Positions 1-9,767 of a stretch of 64,000 nt of DNA are shown here, piece after piece. The stretch's first letter is position 1. The number at the start of each line of letters is the position of its first letter. The stretch is from DATARH01 sp963789255 (GTDB lineage Bacteria; Pseudomonadota; Alphaproteobacteria; ATCC43930; CGMCC-115725). The notes under the pieces are model-generated. The model ran no database searches and had not been told where the DNA came from. It saw only the letters and a program-made list of their open reading frames with translations. Both the position numbers and the translations under genes were made by a program. Location of the stretch: contig CAWBJW010000002.1 in assembly GCA_963789255.1 (NCBI GenBank), positions 1,364,001-1,428,000 on the forward strand. Direction: 5' to 3'.

Positions 1-2
1 GC

Positions 3-50
3 CAGATGCTGCAATTGATCGTCGCCACCAGAGAGTATCAGTTCGCCTGA
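3..50 (+). CDS. DUF1800 family protein, C-terminal end only
   Basis: The window opens inside a gene whose last 15 codons are visible and read QMLQLIVATREYQFA before a TGA. DUF1800 proteins often end in a similar short helix with a final EFQ/EYQ-type motif, and they are commonly encoded directly before a DUF1501 gene, which is what follows here after 32 bases. The assignment rests on the ending plus the neighbour. The molecular function of DUF1800 proteins is not established; many are exported. The rest of the gene lies outside the window. Confidence 0.6.
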   Translation, partial: QMLQLIVATREYQFA

Positions 51-82
51 CGACCGAAACTCATCAGACAAGGAGGAAAACG

Positions 83-1213
83 ATGCCCGCAACTCACAAA
101 GACCCCGTCATCGTCGTACTGCAACTGACCGGCGGGAACGATTATCTGAACACGGTGATCCCCTACAACAACCCGCTGTACCGCGACAACCGGAAGGCGG
201 TCGGGATCCCCGACAACCAGATCATGCACCTCGACAAAGACTTCGGCATTCCGCATTACATGGCGCCGCTGAAGCAGTTCTGGGATGACAAGAAACTCGC
301 CATCCTGCACGGCGTCGGCTTCAAGGATTCGCCGCGGTCCCACTTCCGGGCCATGGACATCTGGCATACCTGCGAACCGATCAAGGTCGGCACCGAGGGC
401 TGGCTCGGCCGGGTGGCGCGCGAATTCGATCCCAAGAAAGAGAACGTCGTCACCACCGTCAGCATGGGGCCAAGCCTGCCGCGGTCGCTGGTGGTCCAGG
501 GCGTTCCGGTGGCGTGCGTGGCGGGCCCCCTGGAGCGGTACGGCTTCCTGCCGACCATTCAGGGCGAGCAGCGCAAGCAGGTGCTTGGCCGCTTCGCGCA
601 CATGTACAAGCCTGCGGTCGGCAGCGGCCCGGTGATGGACTACATGAGCGAGACCGGTCTGGATTCGCTGAAGGGCGAGGACATCCTCAAGGTTGCGCCG
701 CTGAAATATTCCTCGACGGTGCAGTATCCCAATTCCCCGATCGCGCGGAAGCTCAAGGGCATCGCCCAGGTGCATTTCGCCGATCTCGGCAGCCGGATCT
801 TCTACTGCGACCACAGCACCTTTGACACGCATGCCGGGCAGAACCCCGGGCACGGCAATCTGTGGACCGCGGTGACCGAGGGTGTCGATGCCTTCATGAA
901 GGACCTGCGCGAGCACAACCACGCCGACAACGTGATCATGCTGATGTTCTCGGAGTTCGGCCGCCGCGTCCGCGACAACGGCTCCGGGACCGATCACGGC
1001 GCCGGCGGGGTGGCCTTTGTGCTCGGCGAGAAGGTCAAGGGCGGCCATTACGGCGAGATGCCGTCCCTGAAGCCGGAACATCTGGTTCAGGGCGACCTCG
1101 ACCCAAATATGGACTTCCGCAGCGTCTACTCGACGATCCTCGACAAATGGCTGAAGTTGAACCCAGCCCCGATCGTCAACGGCACGTTCGAACAGCCGGC
1201 CTTCCTCAACTAG
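83..1213 (+). CDS. DUF1501 domain-containing protein
   Basis: This 376-residue protein matches the DUF1501 family, with an alkaline-phosphatase-like fold. The N-terminal block QLTGGNDYLNTVIP and the late block GTDHGAGGVAFVLG, which supplies Asp and His residues of the kind that bind metal in this superfamily, are typical. A strong ribosome site, AAGGAGG, sits about seven bases before the ATG. No twin-arginine or other signal peptide is visible at the start, although many family members have one, so this copy may be cytoplasmic or exported with its DUF1800 partner. The upstream gene ends 32 bases away, so the two are probably co-transcribed. Substrate unknown. Confidence 0.9.
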   Translation: MPATHKDPVIVVLQLTGGNDYLNTVIPYNNPLYRDNRKAVGIPDNQIMHLDKDFGIPHYMAPLKQFWDDKKLAILHGVGFKDSPRSHFRAMDIWHTCEPIKVGTEGWLGRVAREFDPKKENVVTTVSMGPSLPRSLVVQGVPVACVAGPLERYGFLPTIQGEQRKQVLGRFAHMYKPAVGSGPVMDYMSETGLDSLKGEDILKVAPLKYSSTVQYPNSPIARKLKGIAQVHFADLGSRIFYCDHSTFDTHAGQNPGHGNLWTAVTEGVDAFMKDLREHNHADNVIMLMFSEFGRRVRDNGSGTDHGAGGVAFVLGEKVKGGHYGEMPSLKPEHLVQGDLDPNMDFRSVYSTILDKWLKLNPAPIVNGTFEQPAFLN

Positions 1214-1342
1214 CCGGAAGGTCGTCCGCTACCGCCCCCCTTCCCGTGGGCAGACCACGGGCAAGGAGGGCGTGGGACGAGGCAGCGTAAGCGACGTCTT
1301 CCGGATGCCGGAAGGCCGACACGGGATTGGATGGAGGAAACT

Positions 1343-2446
1343 ATGCCGCTGACAACGGTCGCGAGTGGACGGGTCTATGACTGGAGCCATGCCGTCGGGC
1401 GCGGCGCAGCGCGGGGCACCGGCTTCAATTATATCCAGACGATGTGCCTTGGCAAAGGCGGCGTTATCTACACCGCCAATCGGGGCAACGAAAACAACTT
1501 CGGAATGCACGTCAACAAGGTGAAGCTCGGCGGCCCCGGCGAAGAGGAACTGCTCGACGAGTTTTGCGAATATGGCGAAGGAGACGGGCATTCGACGTGG
1601 CCGTTCGGCGTCGCCGTCGACAACAACGACCATGTCTACGTCTCGGATGACTGGACCAACACGATCCAGGTGTTCGACACCAGCGGCAAGTTCCTGCGCA
1701 AATTTGGGAAAACCGGCAGCGGCGATGGCGAACTGTCGCACCCGGCCGGGCTGGCAGTCGAGAAAAACGGCAACATCATCGTCGTCGACAGCGGCAACAA
1801 CCGGCTGCAGGTCTTCACTCCCGAAGGCAAGTTCGTCGGTAAATGCGGCAAGGCCGGCAGCGGCCCCGGCGAGTTCAACCAGCCCTGGGGGATCACCCTC
1901 GACAAGGACGGCAACATCTACGTCGCCGACTGGAAGAACCACCGCGTGCAAAAGCTGACCGCTCAGGGCAAGCCCTTGATGTGCATTGGGGAATATGGCG
2001 CGATCGAGGCGCCGGAGGATTCCTATGCGGTGACCATTCTAGGCCCCTACATTGACGCCGTCGCGGAGAAGGCAGGCAATCCGAGCCCCAGCAAGTTCAA
2101 CCATCCGACCGATGTCGCGGTGGACAGCGACGGCGACATCTATGTCACCGATTGGGGCAACCATCGGGTTTGCGTCTTCGATTCCGAAGGACACCCGATC
2201 ACCAGCCTGATCGGCGATGCTCAGGTGTTGTCCAAATGGGGCCAGCAGAGCATCGACGCCAACCCCGACATGATGAAGGCCCGGCGCCGGGTCAAGAGCC
2301 TGGAGCCGCAATGGCGCTTCTGCTTCCCGACTGCGGTCGACTTTGATCCCGAAACCGATTCGGTCATCGTCGCCGACAGCCAGCGGAACCGGTTGCAGAT
2401 CTACAAGAAGGTCCGCGACTACACCGATTTCCAGGCGAACCTGTAA
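1343..2446 (+). CDS. NHL-repeat beta-propeller protein
   Basis: This 367-residue protein is made almost wholly of NHL repeats. At least five blades are readable, each with the pattern of a DxxGNIYVAD-like strand followed by NHRVQ and a Gly-rich turn (for example GNIYVADWKNHRVQ and GDIYVTDWGNHRVC). Together they predict a six-bladed beta-propeller, a binding or lactonase-like scaffold. There is no signal peptide. I chose the ATG at 1343, because GGAGG at 1333-1337 lies five bases before it; an in-frame ATG at 1331 overlaps that ribosome site. The gene follows the DUF1501 gene by about 130 bases and is closed by a hairpin terminator. The ligand is unknown. Confidence 0.85.
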   Translation: MPLTTVASGRVYDWSHAVGRGAARGTGFNYIQTMCLGKGGVIYTANRGNENNFGMHVNKVKLGGPGEEELLDEFCEYGEGDGHSTWPFGVAVDNNDHVYVSDDWTNTIQVFDTSGKFLRKFGKTGSGDGELSHPAGLAVEKNGNIIVVDSGNNRLQVFTPEGKFVGKCGKAGSGPGEFNQPWGITLDKDGNIYVADWKNHRVQKLTAQGKPLMCIGEYGAIEAPEDSYAVTILGPYIDAVAEKAGNPSPSKFNHPTDVAVDSDGDIYVTDWGNHRVCVFDSEGHPITSLIGDAQVLSKWGQQSIDANPDMMKARRRVKSLEPQWRFCFPTAVDFDPETDSVIVADSQRNRLQIYKKVRDYTDFQANL

Positions 2447-2497
2447 GGGTCTTCCCGGTCGGGCGCGACCGCAATCCTGCGCCCGCATAAAGCCTTG

Positions 2498-2541
2498 CCG
2501 CCCCTTCCTGCCCCGCGTTGGGGGCCGGGAGGGGCGGTTTT
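2498..2541 (+). terminator. Rho-independent terminator after the NHL gene
   Basis: A GC-rich hairpin pairs CCGCCCCTTCC (2498-2508) with GGGAGGGGCGG just before a TTTT run, allowing one wobble pair. It lies 50 bases past the NHL stop codon and ends that transcription unit. Confidence 0.6.
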
Positions 2542-2619
2542 CGTTTCCGCTGCCGGAGCATGCAGGCAACGAGCTCGCAGTAATGCTGCGCGGCTGGCGC
2601 GCGGTGGCTGGAGGTGCTG

Positions 2620-3537
2620 ATGCAGGCCGATCAAACCATCTGGCCAGCGTTGGATTACGACGCGTGGCAGGATAGCTGCGCCACGCTGCACCTGTGGACC
2701 CAGATCGTCGGCAAGATCCGCCTGGCGCAGATGCCGATGATGAACCATTGGTGGCAGGTGCCGCTTTACCTGACCGCAAGCGGCCTTACCACCTCGGCGA
2801 TGCCGTATGGCGCGCGCATTTGCCAGATCGATTTCGACTTCATCGATCATCGCCTGCGCATCGCTGTCAGCGACGGCCGACGCGACAGCCTTCCGCTCGT
2901 CGCATGCCCGGTCGCCGAGTTCTACGGCGAGGTCATGGGCCGGCTGCGCGCGCTCGGCCTCGATGTGCGGCTATGGACCATGCCGGTCGAGATCGCCGAC
3001 CCCGTTCCGTTCGACCAGGACCGCATCCACGCGGCCTATGATCCCGCAATGGTCAACCGGTTCTGGCGCGCACTCGCGCAGATCGACCAGGTATTCGCGG
3101 CATTTCGCGGCCGCTTCCTCGGCAAGGCGAGCCCGGTGCATTTCTTCTGGGGCAGCTTCGATCTCGCGGTCACCCGGTTTTCCGGCCGGCGCGCCCCGCC
3201 GCCGCCGAGCAACCCGGTCATTCCGGACATCGTCAATCGCGAAGCCTATTCGCATGAGGTCAGCAGTTGCGGGTTCTGGCCGGGCAATGGCGGCTTCGGC
3301 CAGGCCGCGTTCTATTCCTACGCCTACCCCCAGCCGGCCGGGTTTGCCGACGCGGCGATTGCGACGCCCGGCGCGTTCTACAGCAACCAGATCGGCGAGT
3401 TCATCCTGCCCTACGACGCGATCCGGCAGGCCGCGGCACCGCGCGAGCTGCTGCTCGATTTCCTGGAGAGCACCTACGAAGCGGCGGCGGATCTCGGAAA
3501 ATGGGACCGCACCCTGCTCGAGCGGTCGCCATCCTAG
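2620..3537 (+). CDS. DUF5996 family protein
   Basis: This 305-residue protein has the hallmark start of DUF5996: WPALDYDAWQDSCATLHLWTQ, followed by NHWWQVPLYLTASGL. Conserved Trp, His and aromatic residues are spread along its length, and a segment near the middle reads HFFWGSFDLAVTRFSGR. No transmembrane segment or signal is seen, so it is probably a soluble cytoplasmic protein. The ATG at 2620 has GGAGG five bases upstream (2610-2614); an in-frame GTG at 2614 overlaps it and is less likely. It stands alone between a terminator and an epimerase gene. No biochemical role is known for the family and I do not propose one. Confidence 0.85.
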   Translation: MQADQTIWPALDYDAWQDSCATLHLWTQIVGKIRLAQMPMMNHWWQVPLYLTASGLTTSAMPYGARICQIDFDFIDHRLRIAVSDGRRDSLPLVACPVAEFYGEVMGRLRALGLDVRLWTMPVEIADPVPFDQDRIHAAYDPAMVNRFWRALAQIDQVFAAFRGRFLGKASPVHFFWGSFDLAVTRFSGRRAPPPPSNPVIPDIVNREAYSHEVSSCGFWPGNGGFGQAAFYSYAYPQPAGFADAAIATPGAFYSNQIGEFILPYDAIRQAAAPRELLLDFLESTYEAAADLGKWDRTLLERSPS

Positions 3538-3635
3538 CTGGCATCGCGGCGCTCTCGGTTGCCGCGCCGGCGGGCGGGGGCTAACCTCGAACTCGGCCAA
3601 ACCCGCCGCAAGGCATCCCCAGGGGAGAAACGTCC

Positions 3636-4577
3636 ATGTCTGTTCTGATCATCGGCGGCACCGGGTTCATCGGCCGCCGCCTCGTGCCGCTGCTCGCCAA
3701 GCGCGGCGAGGAAATCGTCTGCATGGATATGAACCCGCAGACCGCCGATTACTCGGCGTTGGGCAAGCAGGTCCGCGTCATCCGCGGCGATGTCAGCCAG
3801 TTCGACGACGTCATGGCGGCGATGGCGATCGCCAAGCCGTCGCGAGTCATCAACCTCGCCTATTTCCTCGGCAGCGAGCATCCGCCGCATGTCGCGTTCA
3901 AGCTCAACATCCTCGGCATGGACAATTGCTTTGAGGCGGCGCGCCTCGCCGGGGTCAACCGGGTGGCCTATGCCAGCTCGCTCGCGGTTTCGGGCGAACA
4001 GAAATTCTATGGCGATCGCCTGGTGACCGAAGACGATTTCCGCCACGGCCACGTGCAATACGCGATGCACAAGATCTTCAACGAGTGGCAGGCCCAGGAT
4101 TACCGCGACAAGCACGGCATGGAGATCACCGCGATCCGCCCGGCCAACGTCACCGGTCCGGACAAGATCGTCGGCTCGGTCGATCACGTCTACTGCATCA
4201 CCACCCCGGCGCGCGGCAAGCCGGTGTCGTTCCCGTTCAAGGACGCGATGCGCTGCCCGGTCCATGTCGACGAGATCGCCGAGATCTTCGCACGGATCAT
4301 CATGACCGACCACCCGACGCACATGGCCTACAACACCGGCGGGCAGGCGATCAGCCTCGGCGAGCTGGCCGACATCGTGCGCGAGTTCCTCCCCGACGCC
4401 AAGATCACTTTCGACAAGGAAGTGGGCGGCAAGGAGCTGTCGGGCAATTACCTGATCGACAATACCAGGCTGGTGCAGGAATTCGGCGTGCAATATCGGC
4501 CCTATCGCGAGCGGGTATTGCAGATCATCAACGACATCCGGCGCGAGGAGGGCCTGCCGCTGGTCAGCGACCGCTGA
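3636..4577 (+). CDS. NAD-dependent epimerase/dehydratase (extended SDR)
   Basis: This 313-residue protein begins with the NAD(P)-binding motif GGTGFIGRR (residues 7-15) and carries the catalytic pair as YAMHK, with an upstream Ser in the block ASSLAVSGE. These place it in the extended short-chain dehydrogenase family that acts on nucleotide sugars and related carbonyl compounds. The C-terminal substrate domain gives no firm hint of the sugar. GGGGAG precedes the ATG by about eight bases. The gene is monocistronic: a 100-base gap separates it from DUF5996, and a hairpin terminator follows its stop. Confidence 0.85.
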   Translation: MSVLIIGGTGFIGRRLVPLLAKRGEEIVCMDMNPQTADYSALGKQVRVIRGDVSQFDDVMAAMAIAKPSRVINLAYFLGSEHPPHVAFKLNILGMDNCFEAARLAGVNRVAYASSLAVSGEQKFYGDRLVTEDDFRHGHVQYAMHKIFNEWQAQDYRDKHGMEITAIRPANVTGPDKIVGSVDHVYCITTPARGKPVSFPFKDAMRCPVHVDEIAEIFARIIMTDHPTHMAYNTGGQAISLGELADIVREFLPDAKITFDKEVGGKELSGNYLIDNTRLVQEFGVQYRPYRERVLQIINDIRREEGLPLVSDR

Positions 4578-4591
4578 TCTGGAAAATGCGC

Positions 4592-4616
4592 AAGGCCGCC
4601 CGCGAGGGGCGGCTTT
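4592..4616 (+). terminator. Hairpin terminator after the epimerase gene
   Basis: GCCGCCC (4595-4601) pairs perfectly with GGGCGGC (4607-4613) across a five-base loop, flanked by AAG on the left and TTT on the right. It is 15 bases past the epimerase stop codon. Confidence 0.65.
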
Positions 4617-4715
4617 GCTGTCGAGTACGTACTCGTCTTCTGCGGGCCTGACCAGGATCGGTCATCACCATCGTAGGTCGGCATCCTTAAGATTTGGCTA
4701 ACGGGGCGCGCGATG

Positions 4716-4898
4716 CTAGCGCTTGAATAGCGCGTCCGCCCCGCTGCGCTGCCTCTGCTTGGCGCCGATCTCCACCTCGGCGCGGGCAATCTCGCTTTGG
4801 AGCCCGGCGATATACTCCTCGAGTTCGGCGATGCCCAGCAGCGTCAAGTCCTTGAGTTTCCGCGGCTGACGCTGCGGCATCAGGTCCTCTTCGTCCAT
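4716..4898 (-). CDS. DUF1192 family small protein
   Basis: This 60-residue protein matches DUF1192: an acidic start (MDEEDLMP), a middle helix (LGIAELEEYIAGLQSEIARAE) forming a short coiled coil, and the conserved ending RSGADALFKR. The family is alphaproteobacterial and usually encoded divergently from the DUF1013/TrcR gene, exactly as here. I chose the ATG at 4898 over a GTG at 4907 because family members start with M-D-E/D and a GGGG stretch lies eight bases ahead. Function is unknown. Confidence 0.85.
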   Translation of the reverse strand: MDEEDLMPQRQPRKLKDLTLLGIAELEEYIAGLQSEIARAEVEIGAKQRQRSGADALFKR

Positions 4899-5002
4899 GA
4901 TTGTCACCCCGGTTTCTGTCTCTTGCCTTCCCTCAGCCGGCTCTCCCCATTATATGCTCAGCAAAAGCGCATGCGAGCGCCTCTCCTGCAGGGAAATTTG
5001 CC

Positions 5003-5581
5003 ATGGCCGCTCCGTTGATGCCGAAGGCGACCGCCGTGTGGCTGGTCGAGAACACCGCGCTCACCTTCGAGCAGATCGCCGATTTCTGCGGCCTGCACCC
5101 GCTCGAGGTGCAGGCGATCGCCGATGGCGAGGTGGCGATCCAGATGCAGGGGCTTGATCCGGTCGCCAACGGCCAGACCACCGCCGAGGAAATCGGGCGC
5201 TGCCAGGCCGACCCCAATGCGCGGCTCAAATTGTCGCCGCAGGCGTCGCCGCAGCAATTCGCCAGGCACCGGGGCCCGCGCTATACCCCGATCGCCAAGC
5301 GCCAGGACAAGCCCGACGCGATCATGTACCTGTTGCGCAACCACCCTGAACTGTCCGATGCGCAGATCTCCAAGCTGATCGGCACGACCAAGCCGACGAT
5401 CGCAGCGGTGCGCGACCGCACCCATTGGAACAGCACCAACATCAAGCCGCGCCACCCGGTCGGGCTTGGCCTGTGCACGATGGACGAGATCGATCAGGCG
5501 GTCGCCCGGGCATTGCGCGTCAAAGGCCGCCCGGCCGACGCCGAAGCCGGCAGCGAGGCAAGCGAGCCGGTCGAGACATAG
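5003..5581 (+). CDS. trcR: Cell-cycle transcriptional regulator TrcR (DUF1013)
   Basis: This 192-residue protein is a member of the DUF1013 family. It has the block VWLVENTALTFEQIADFCGL, a helix-turn-helix-like region, and the later block SKLIGTTKPTIAAVRDRTHW followed by GLCTMDEIDQAV. In Caulobacter the family member, TrcR, associates with RNA polymerase and acts in cell-cycle-linked transcription. The ATG at 5003 is preceded by AGGGA; that site is part of a GCAGGGAAATTTG word that is repeated in another intergenic region of this window. DUF1192 is divergent. No partner operon genes are seen downstream. Confidence 0.85.
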   Translation: MAAPLMPKATAVWLVENTALTFEQIADFCGLHPLEVQAIADGEVAIQMQGLDPVANGQTTAEEIGRCQADPNARLKLSPQASPQQFARHRGPRYTPIAKRQDKPDAIMYLLRNHPELSDAQISKLIGTTKPTIAAVRDRTHWNSTNIKPRHPVGLGLCTMDEIDQAVARALRVKGRPADAEAGSEASEPVET

Positions 5582-5587
5582 GCGGCA

Positions 5588-7529
5588 TCACCCCTCTCCC
5601 GCGGTTTGGGAGGGGAGTTGCTTGCGTTGCGGATACCCGGCCTTGGCCAGCGCCTCGCCGATCTCACCAAGGATCGCCGGGTCGTCGATCGTCGCCGGCG
5701 TGCGGTATTCTTCGCCGTCGGCGATCGCGCGCATCGTGCCGCGCAGGATTTTCCCCGAACGGGTCTTGGGCAGGCGCTCAACGACGAGCACAGTCTTTAG
5801 GCTGGCGATGGCGCCGACACGCTGCCGCACCCGTGCCACCACCTCGTCCGCGATCGCGGCCGCTTGCCGCTCGACCCCGGCCTTGAGCACGACCAGCCCG
5901 AGCGGCACCTGGCCTTTCAGCGGATCGGCGACCCCCATGACCGCGCATTCGGCGACGTCGGGATGCGCCGCCACGACCTCCTCGATCTCGCCGGTCGACA
6001 GGCGATGGGCGGCAACATTGATGATGTCGTCGGTGCGGGTCATCACATGGATGTAGCCGTCCTCGTCGATGAAGCCGGCGTCGGCGGTTTGGTAATAACC
6101 GGGATAGGCGCTGAGGTATGACTCGACAAAGCGCTCGTCGGCCTGCCACAGGGTCGGCAGCGCGCCGGGCGGCAACGGCAGCTTGATCGCCAGCGCGCCG
6201 ATTTCGCCGGGCTTCAGCCCGCGCGCTTCGCCCACCGCCTCGGCTTCCAGCACCTGCACATCCCAGCCCGGCACGGCGCGGGTGCACGAGCCGTGCTTGA
6301 CCGGCAGCCGCTCGATGCCGAGGCAATTGGCGCCGATCGGCCAGCCGGTTTCGGTCTGCCACCAATGGTCGATGACCGGCACTTTGCAGCTGCTCTTCGG
6401 CCCACGCGACGGTCGGCGGGTCGGCCCGCTCGCCGGCGAGGAACAGGGCGCGAAACCGGCTGAGGTCATGGGTGCGGAGCAGTACGCCATCGGGGTCCTC
6501 GCGCTTGATCGCGCGGAACGCAGTCGGCGCGGTGAAGAAGACGCGCACGTCGTGCTGGTCGATGACCCGCCAGAACGCGCCGGCATCGGGGGTGCCGACC
6601 GGCTTTCCCTCATACATCACCGAGGTGCAGCCATAGATCAGCGGGGCGTAGACGATGTAGGAATGGCCGACCACCCAGCCGACATCCGAGGCGGTCCAGA
6701 ACACCTCCTCAGGCTTGACGCCGTAGATGTTGCGCATCGACCAGGCGAGCGCCACCGCATGCCCGCCATTGTCGCGCACCACCCCCTTCGGCACGCCGGT
6801 GGTGCCCGAGGTGTAGAGAATGTAGAGCGGGTCGGTCGCCGCGACGGAAACGCAATCCGCGGGCCGGGCCGCTTCTTCCAGCTCCTGCCAATCATGGTCG
6901 CGGCCGCGCACCAGTTCGGCATGGCACATCGGCCGCTGCAGGATGACGCACGCCTCGGGTTTGGCACGCGCCTCGGCGATCGCCGCGTCGAGCAGCGGCT
7001 TGTATGGGATGACCCGGCTCGTCTCGATGCCGCAGGACGCGGAGAGGATGACGCGCGGCCTGGCATCGTCGATGCGGGTCGCCAATTCGTGCGCGGCAAA
7101 CCCGCCGAACACCACCGAATGAACGGCGCCGATGCGGGCGCAGGCGAGCATGCCGATCGCCGCCTCCGGCACCATCGGCAGATAGATCAAGACGCGGTCG
7201 CCGGGTTTGACGCCGAGCCCCACCAGCGCCCCGGCAACGCGCGCCACCCGGTCGCGCAACTCGCGATAGGTGAAATGCCGGATCTGCCCGGTGACCGGGC
7301 TGTCCCAGATGAGGGCGATGCGGTCGCCGCGCCCGGCCATAACGTGGCGGTCGAGCGCATTCCAGGTTGTGTTGAGCCGGGCGCCGGAAAACCAGCGGTA
7401 GAACGGCGGCCTTCTGTCGTCGAGCACCCGGTCCCAACGCTTCTCCCAGTCGATCGCCGCCGCCGCCTCGGCCCAGAATTCTTCGGGCGCGGCCAGCGAG
7501 CGGCGATAGGTCTCGGCGTAGCCCGTCAT
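5588..7529 (-). CDS. prpE: Propionyl-CoA synthetase, frameshifted
   Basis: This gene encodes an AMP-forming acyl-CoA synthetase of about 646 residues that converts propionate, ATP and CoA to propionyl-CoA. The N-terminus (YAETYRRSLAAPEEFWAEAA, then a WFSGARLNTTWNALDRH block) is typical of PrpE rather than acetyl-CoA synthetase. The P-loop YTSGTTGVPKG and the motif DHWWQTETGWPIGANCLG are present, and the acetylatable Lys motif is seen as PKTRSGKILRGTM near the end. The reading frame shifts near 6386: removing one base joins EEQL to KVPVIDHWW as in the family. A good AGGAGA site precedes the ATG at 7529. It is either a broken gene or, more likely, a base error in the sequence. Confidence 0.85.
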
Positions 7530-7557
7530 CGGCGCTCTCCTCTCACTGCCGCCGCCG

Positions 7558-7721
7558 CAATTTCCCTGCAAATTCCCTGCTGGCAGGGAGTTCTTTCGCG
7601 TTTTGCCGCCGCTTCCCGGCGGAAAGCCGCACAAACGCTCGACAAATGCGCAATCCTGCTGCCACGAGCAGGGAGTTTTCTGCCGGCTTGCAGGGAATTT
7701 TTTCACCGGACAGGGAATTTA
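7558..7721. repeat. Cluster of six GCAGGGAAttt-type words in a gene-free stretch
   Basis: The 317-base gap between the synthetase start and the cyclase-TPR stop holds no gene. It contains six copies of a word close to GCAGGGAATTT: two in reverse orientation (7558-7569, 7570-7580) and four forward (7583-7593, 7668-7680, 7690-7700, 7710-7721). The reverse and forward copies can pair as hairpins. One more copy lies just before the TrcR start (4988-5000). Role unknown. Confidence 0.6.
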
Positions 7722-7846
7722 ACGCGATCATTGCAAATCTATCGAAATCGCCCTGTCGCTCTGGCCATTGCAAAAGAAATAAGACGACACTTTGCCGATG
7801 CAAGACGGCTTGCCCTTGATCGGACCCGGCGAGGCGGCGGGGCTGG

Positions 7847-9635
7847 TCATGCCTCCGGCACCCCAGCCTTGCGCAGGCCCTCGCGCAGGCGCTCGGCAAG
7901 CTCTCCGGTGGGCGGCGCGTTCGCAGCCATCCAGGTCAGCGAGAATTCCGGCCGGAGGCGGAGCAGCGTGTCACGCGCCTCAGCCGCTGCGGTCAGATCC
8001 CCCATCAGCCCCAGCGCGGCGGTCAGTACGAAATGTCCCGGAAGCCAATCCGGACTATTCTCGATCACGTTACGCGCCCAGGTGACGCACTCCGAATAAC
8101 GCCCGGCAACCAAATGGACAATCGCCATTGCGATCGAGGCATAGGTGCCCACCGGCCGGTCGCGCGGGCTCAGCCGCAGTGCATGCTCGGCGCTGTCGAC
8201 GGTCTCTTGGTACGCCCCGGGAAAGGCGAGCGTAGTTGCGAGACGCGCATGAGCCAGGGCGAAGTTTGGATTCAGGTCCAGCGCGCGGCGGAAGGCGCGT
8301 TCCGCTTCGCCCGAGTGGCGCATTCGAAAAAGCACCACTCCGTGCGCCAGATGCGCCCAGGGGTCGCGTTCGTCGAGCCCCAGTGCGATGCGCGCTTCCG
8401 CGCTCGCCTCCGGCACCATGGTTTTGATGTCGCCGGTCCAATCCAAGCGGCGCAGCAGCGCCCACGATAAGAGGCTATGCGCCCGGCCATAGCGGGGCGC
8501 GATTGCGATGGCACGGCGGCATAGGGCCTCGGCTTCGATATTTTCGTCGCGGGTACCCCGGCCGATCAGGGACAGCGCGCGGATCACGCACTCCCAGGCG
8601 TCGAGGCTCTCGGGCGCCTTGCTTTGGCTGCGGACATGCTCAGTCTGCGTAGAGCTCCGGCTCGATCGCCGCGACCACCCGCTCGGTGATCTCGTCCTGG
8701 ACCGCGAAAATATCGGCGAGGTCGCGGTCGTAGCGCTCGGCCCACACGTGGTTGCCAGTTTCGGCTTCGACCAATTGCGCGGTGACCCGGATGCGGTTGC
8801 CGGCTTTGCGCACGCTGCCCTCGAGCACATAGCGCACGCCAAGCTCGCGCCCGACCTGCTTTACGTCGACGGCGTGCCCCTTGTAGGTGAAGGTCGAATT
8901 GCGCGCGATGACGAAGAACCACCTGATCCGCGACAGCGCGGTGATGATCTCCTCGACCATGCCGTCGGCGAAATATTCCTGCTCGGGGTCGCCGCTGATG
9001 TTCTGGAAGGGGAGGACGGCGATCGACGGCTTGTCGGGCAGCGCCAGCGGCGGCTCCTGGACCGCGACCGTCTCGGCCGCATGCAGGCGGGACGCCCGCG
9101 GTCCGATCGCCGGTCCGACCCGGTAGACCCGCACCGGGCGGGCGATGTTCTTGAGGCTCTGTTCGCCCTGGTCCTCGAAGGCGCAGTCGAGCCGGCCCTC
9201 GACCTGGCTCTGGACGATTGCGGAGACGCAGATCGCGCCGGGTTCGGCGAGCGCTTCCAGCCGTGCCGCGACATTGACGCCGTCGCCGTGGATGTCGCCG
9301 TCCTCGACGATGACGTCGCCCGTATTGATGCCGACACGGAACTCGATGCGCCGGTCGTGCGGGATCGGCGCGTTGTGCAACGCCATGCCGCATTGCACCG
9401 CGAGCGCGCAGGCGACCGCCTCGACGACGCTGGGAAACTCTATGAGGATGCCGTCGCCAGTGGTCTTGACGATGCGGCCCTTGTGCGCGGCGACTTCTGG
9501 ATCGATCAGCTCGCGGCGCAGCGCCTTGAGGCGCGCCAGGGTGCCGGCCTCGTCACGGCCCATCAGCCGGCTGTACCCCGCGACATCGGCCGCGAGAATG
9601 GCGGCGAGCCGGCGCTCGACCCGCTCTGCGCTCAA
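7847..9635 (-). CDS. Adenylate/guanylate cyclase-TPR protein, frameshifted
   Basis: This gene encodes a soluble protein of about 595 residues. An N-terminal class III nucleotidyl cyclase domain (residues about 8-175) keeps both metal-binding Asp residues (ILAADVAGYSRLM and KTTGDG) and the NVAARLE motif. A middle region resembles the TolB-like domain of such proteins (SIAVLPFQNISGDPEQEYFADG), and the C-terminus is TPR repeats (RAIAIAPRYGRAH, RALDLNPNFALAH). The frame shifts near 8645: ELYA runs to a stop, while the TPR part resumes with EHVRSQSKAPESLDAW after one extra base. The start is a TTG at 9635, supported by GGGAGG six bases upstream; no ATG fits. Cyclic nucleotide product not predictable. 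Confidence 0.8.
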
Positions 9636-9767
9636 ATGTGGCCTCCCGACGACGACGCGCCCGCAATGTGCGCCTCGTATGGCGGGCGATCAACGCTGCA
9701 AGCGGCTCGACAGGCCTGGCGCGCGGGTTGAATATGTCGGTCGCGGCCGATGATCCGGGAGAACGGC

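Noticed and set aside
4622..4635. Palindrome CGAGTACGTACTCG between the epimerase terminator and DUF1192
   Set aside because: It is a perfect 14-bp palindrome, but a single short copy without known binding partner is weak evidence for a site.
6183..8099. Open frame of 638 codons on the plus strand, opposite the propionyl-CoA synthetase gene
   Set aside because: It mirrors the codon pattern of the real gene, has no family motifs and crosses intergenic sequence. High-GC genes often leave such antisense frames.
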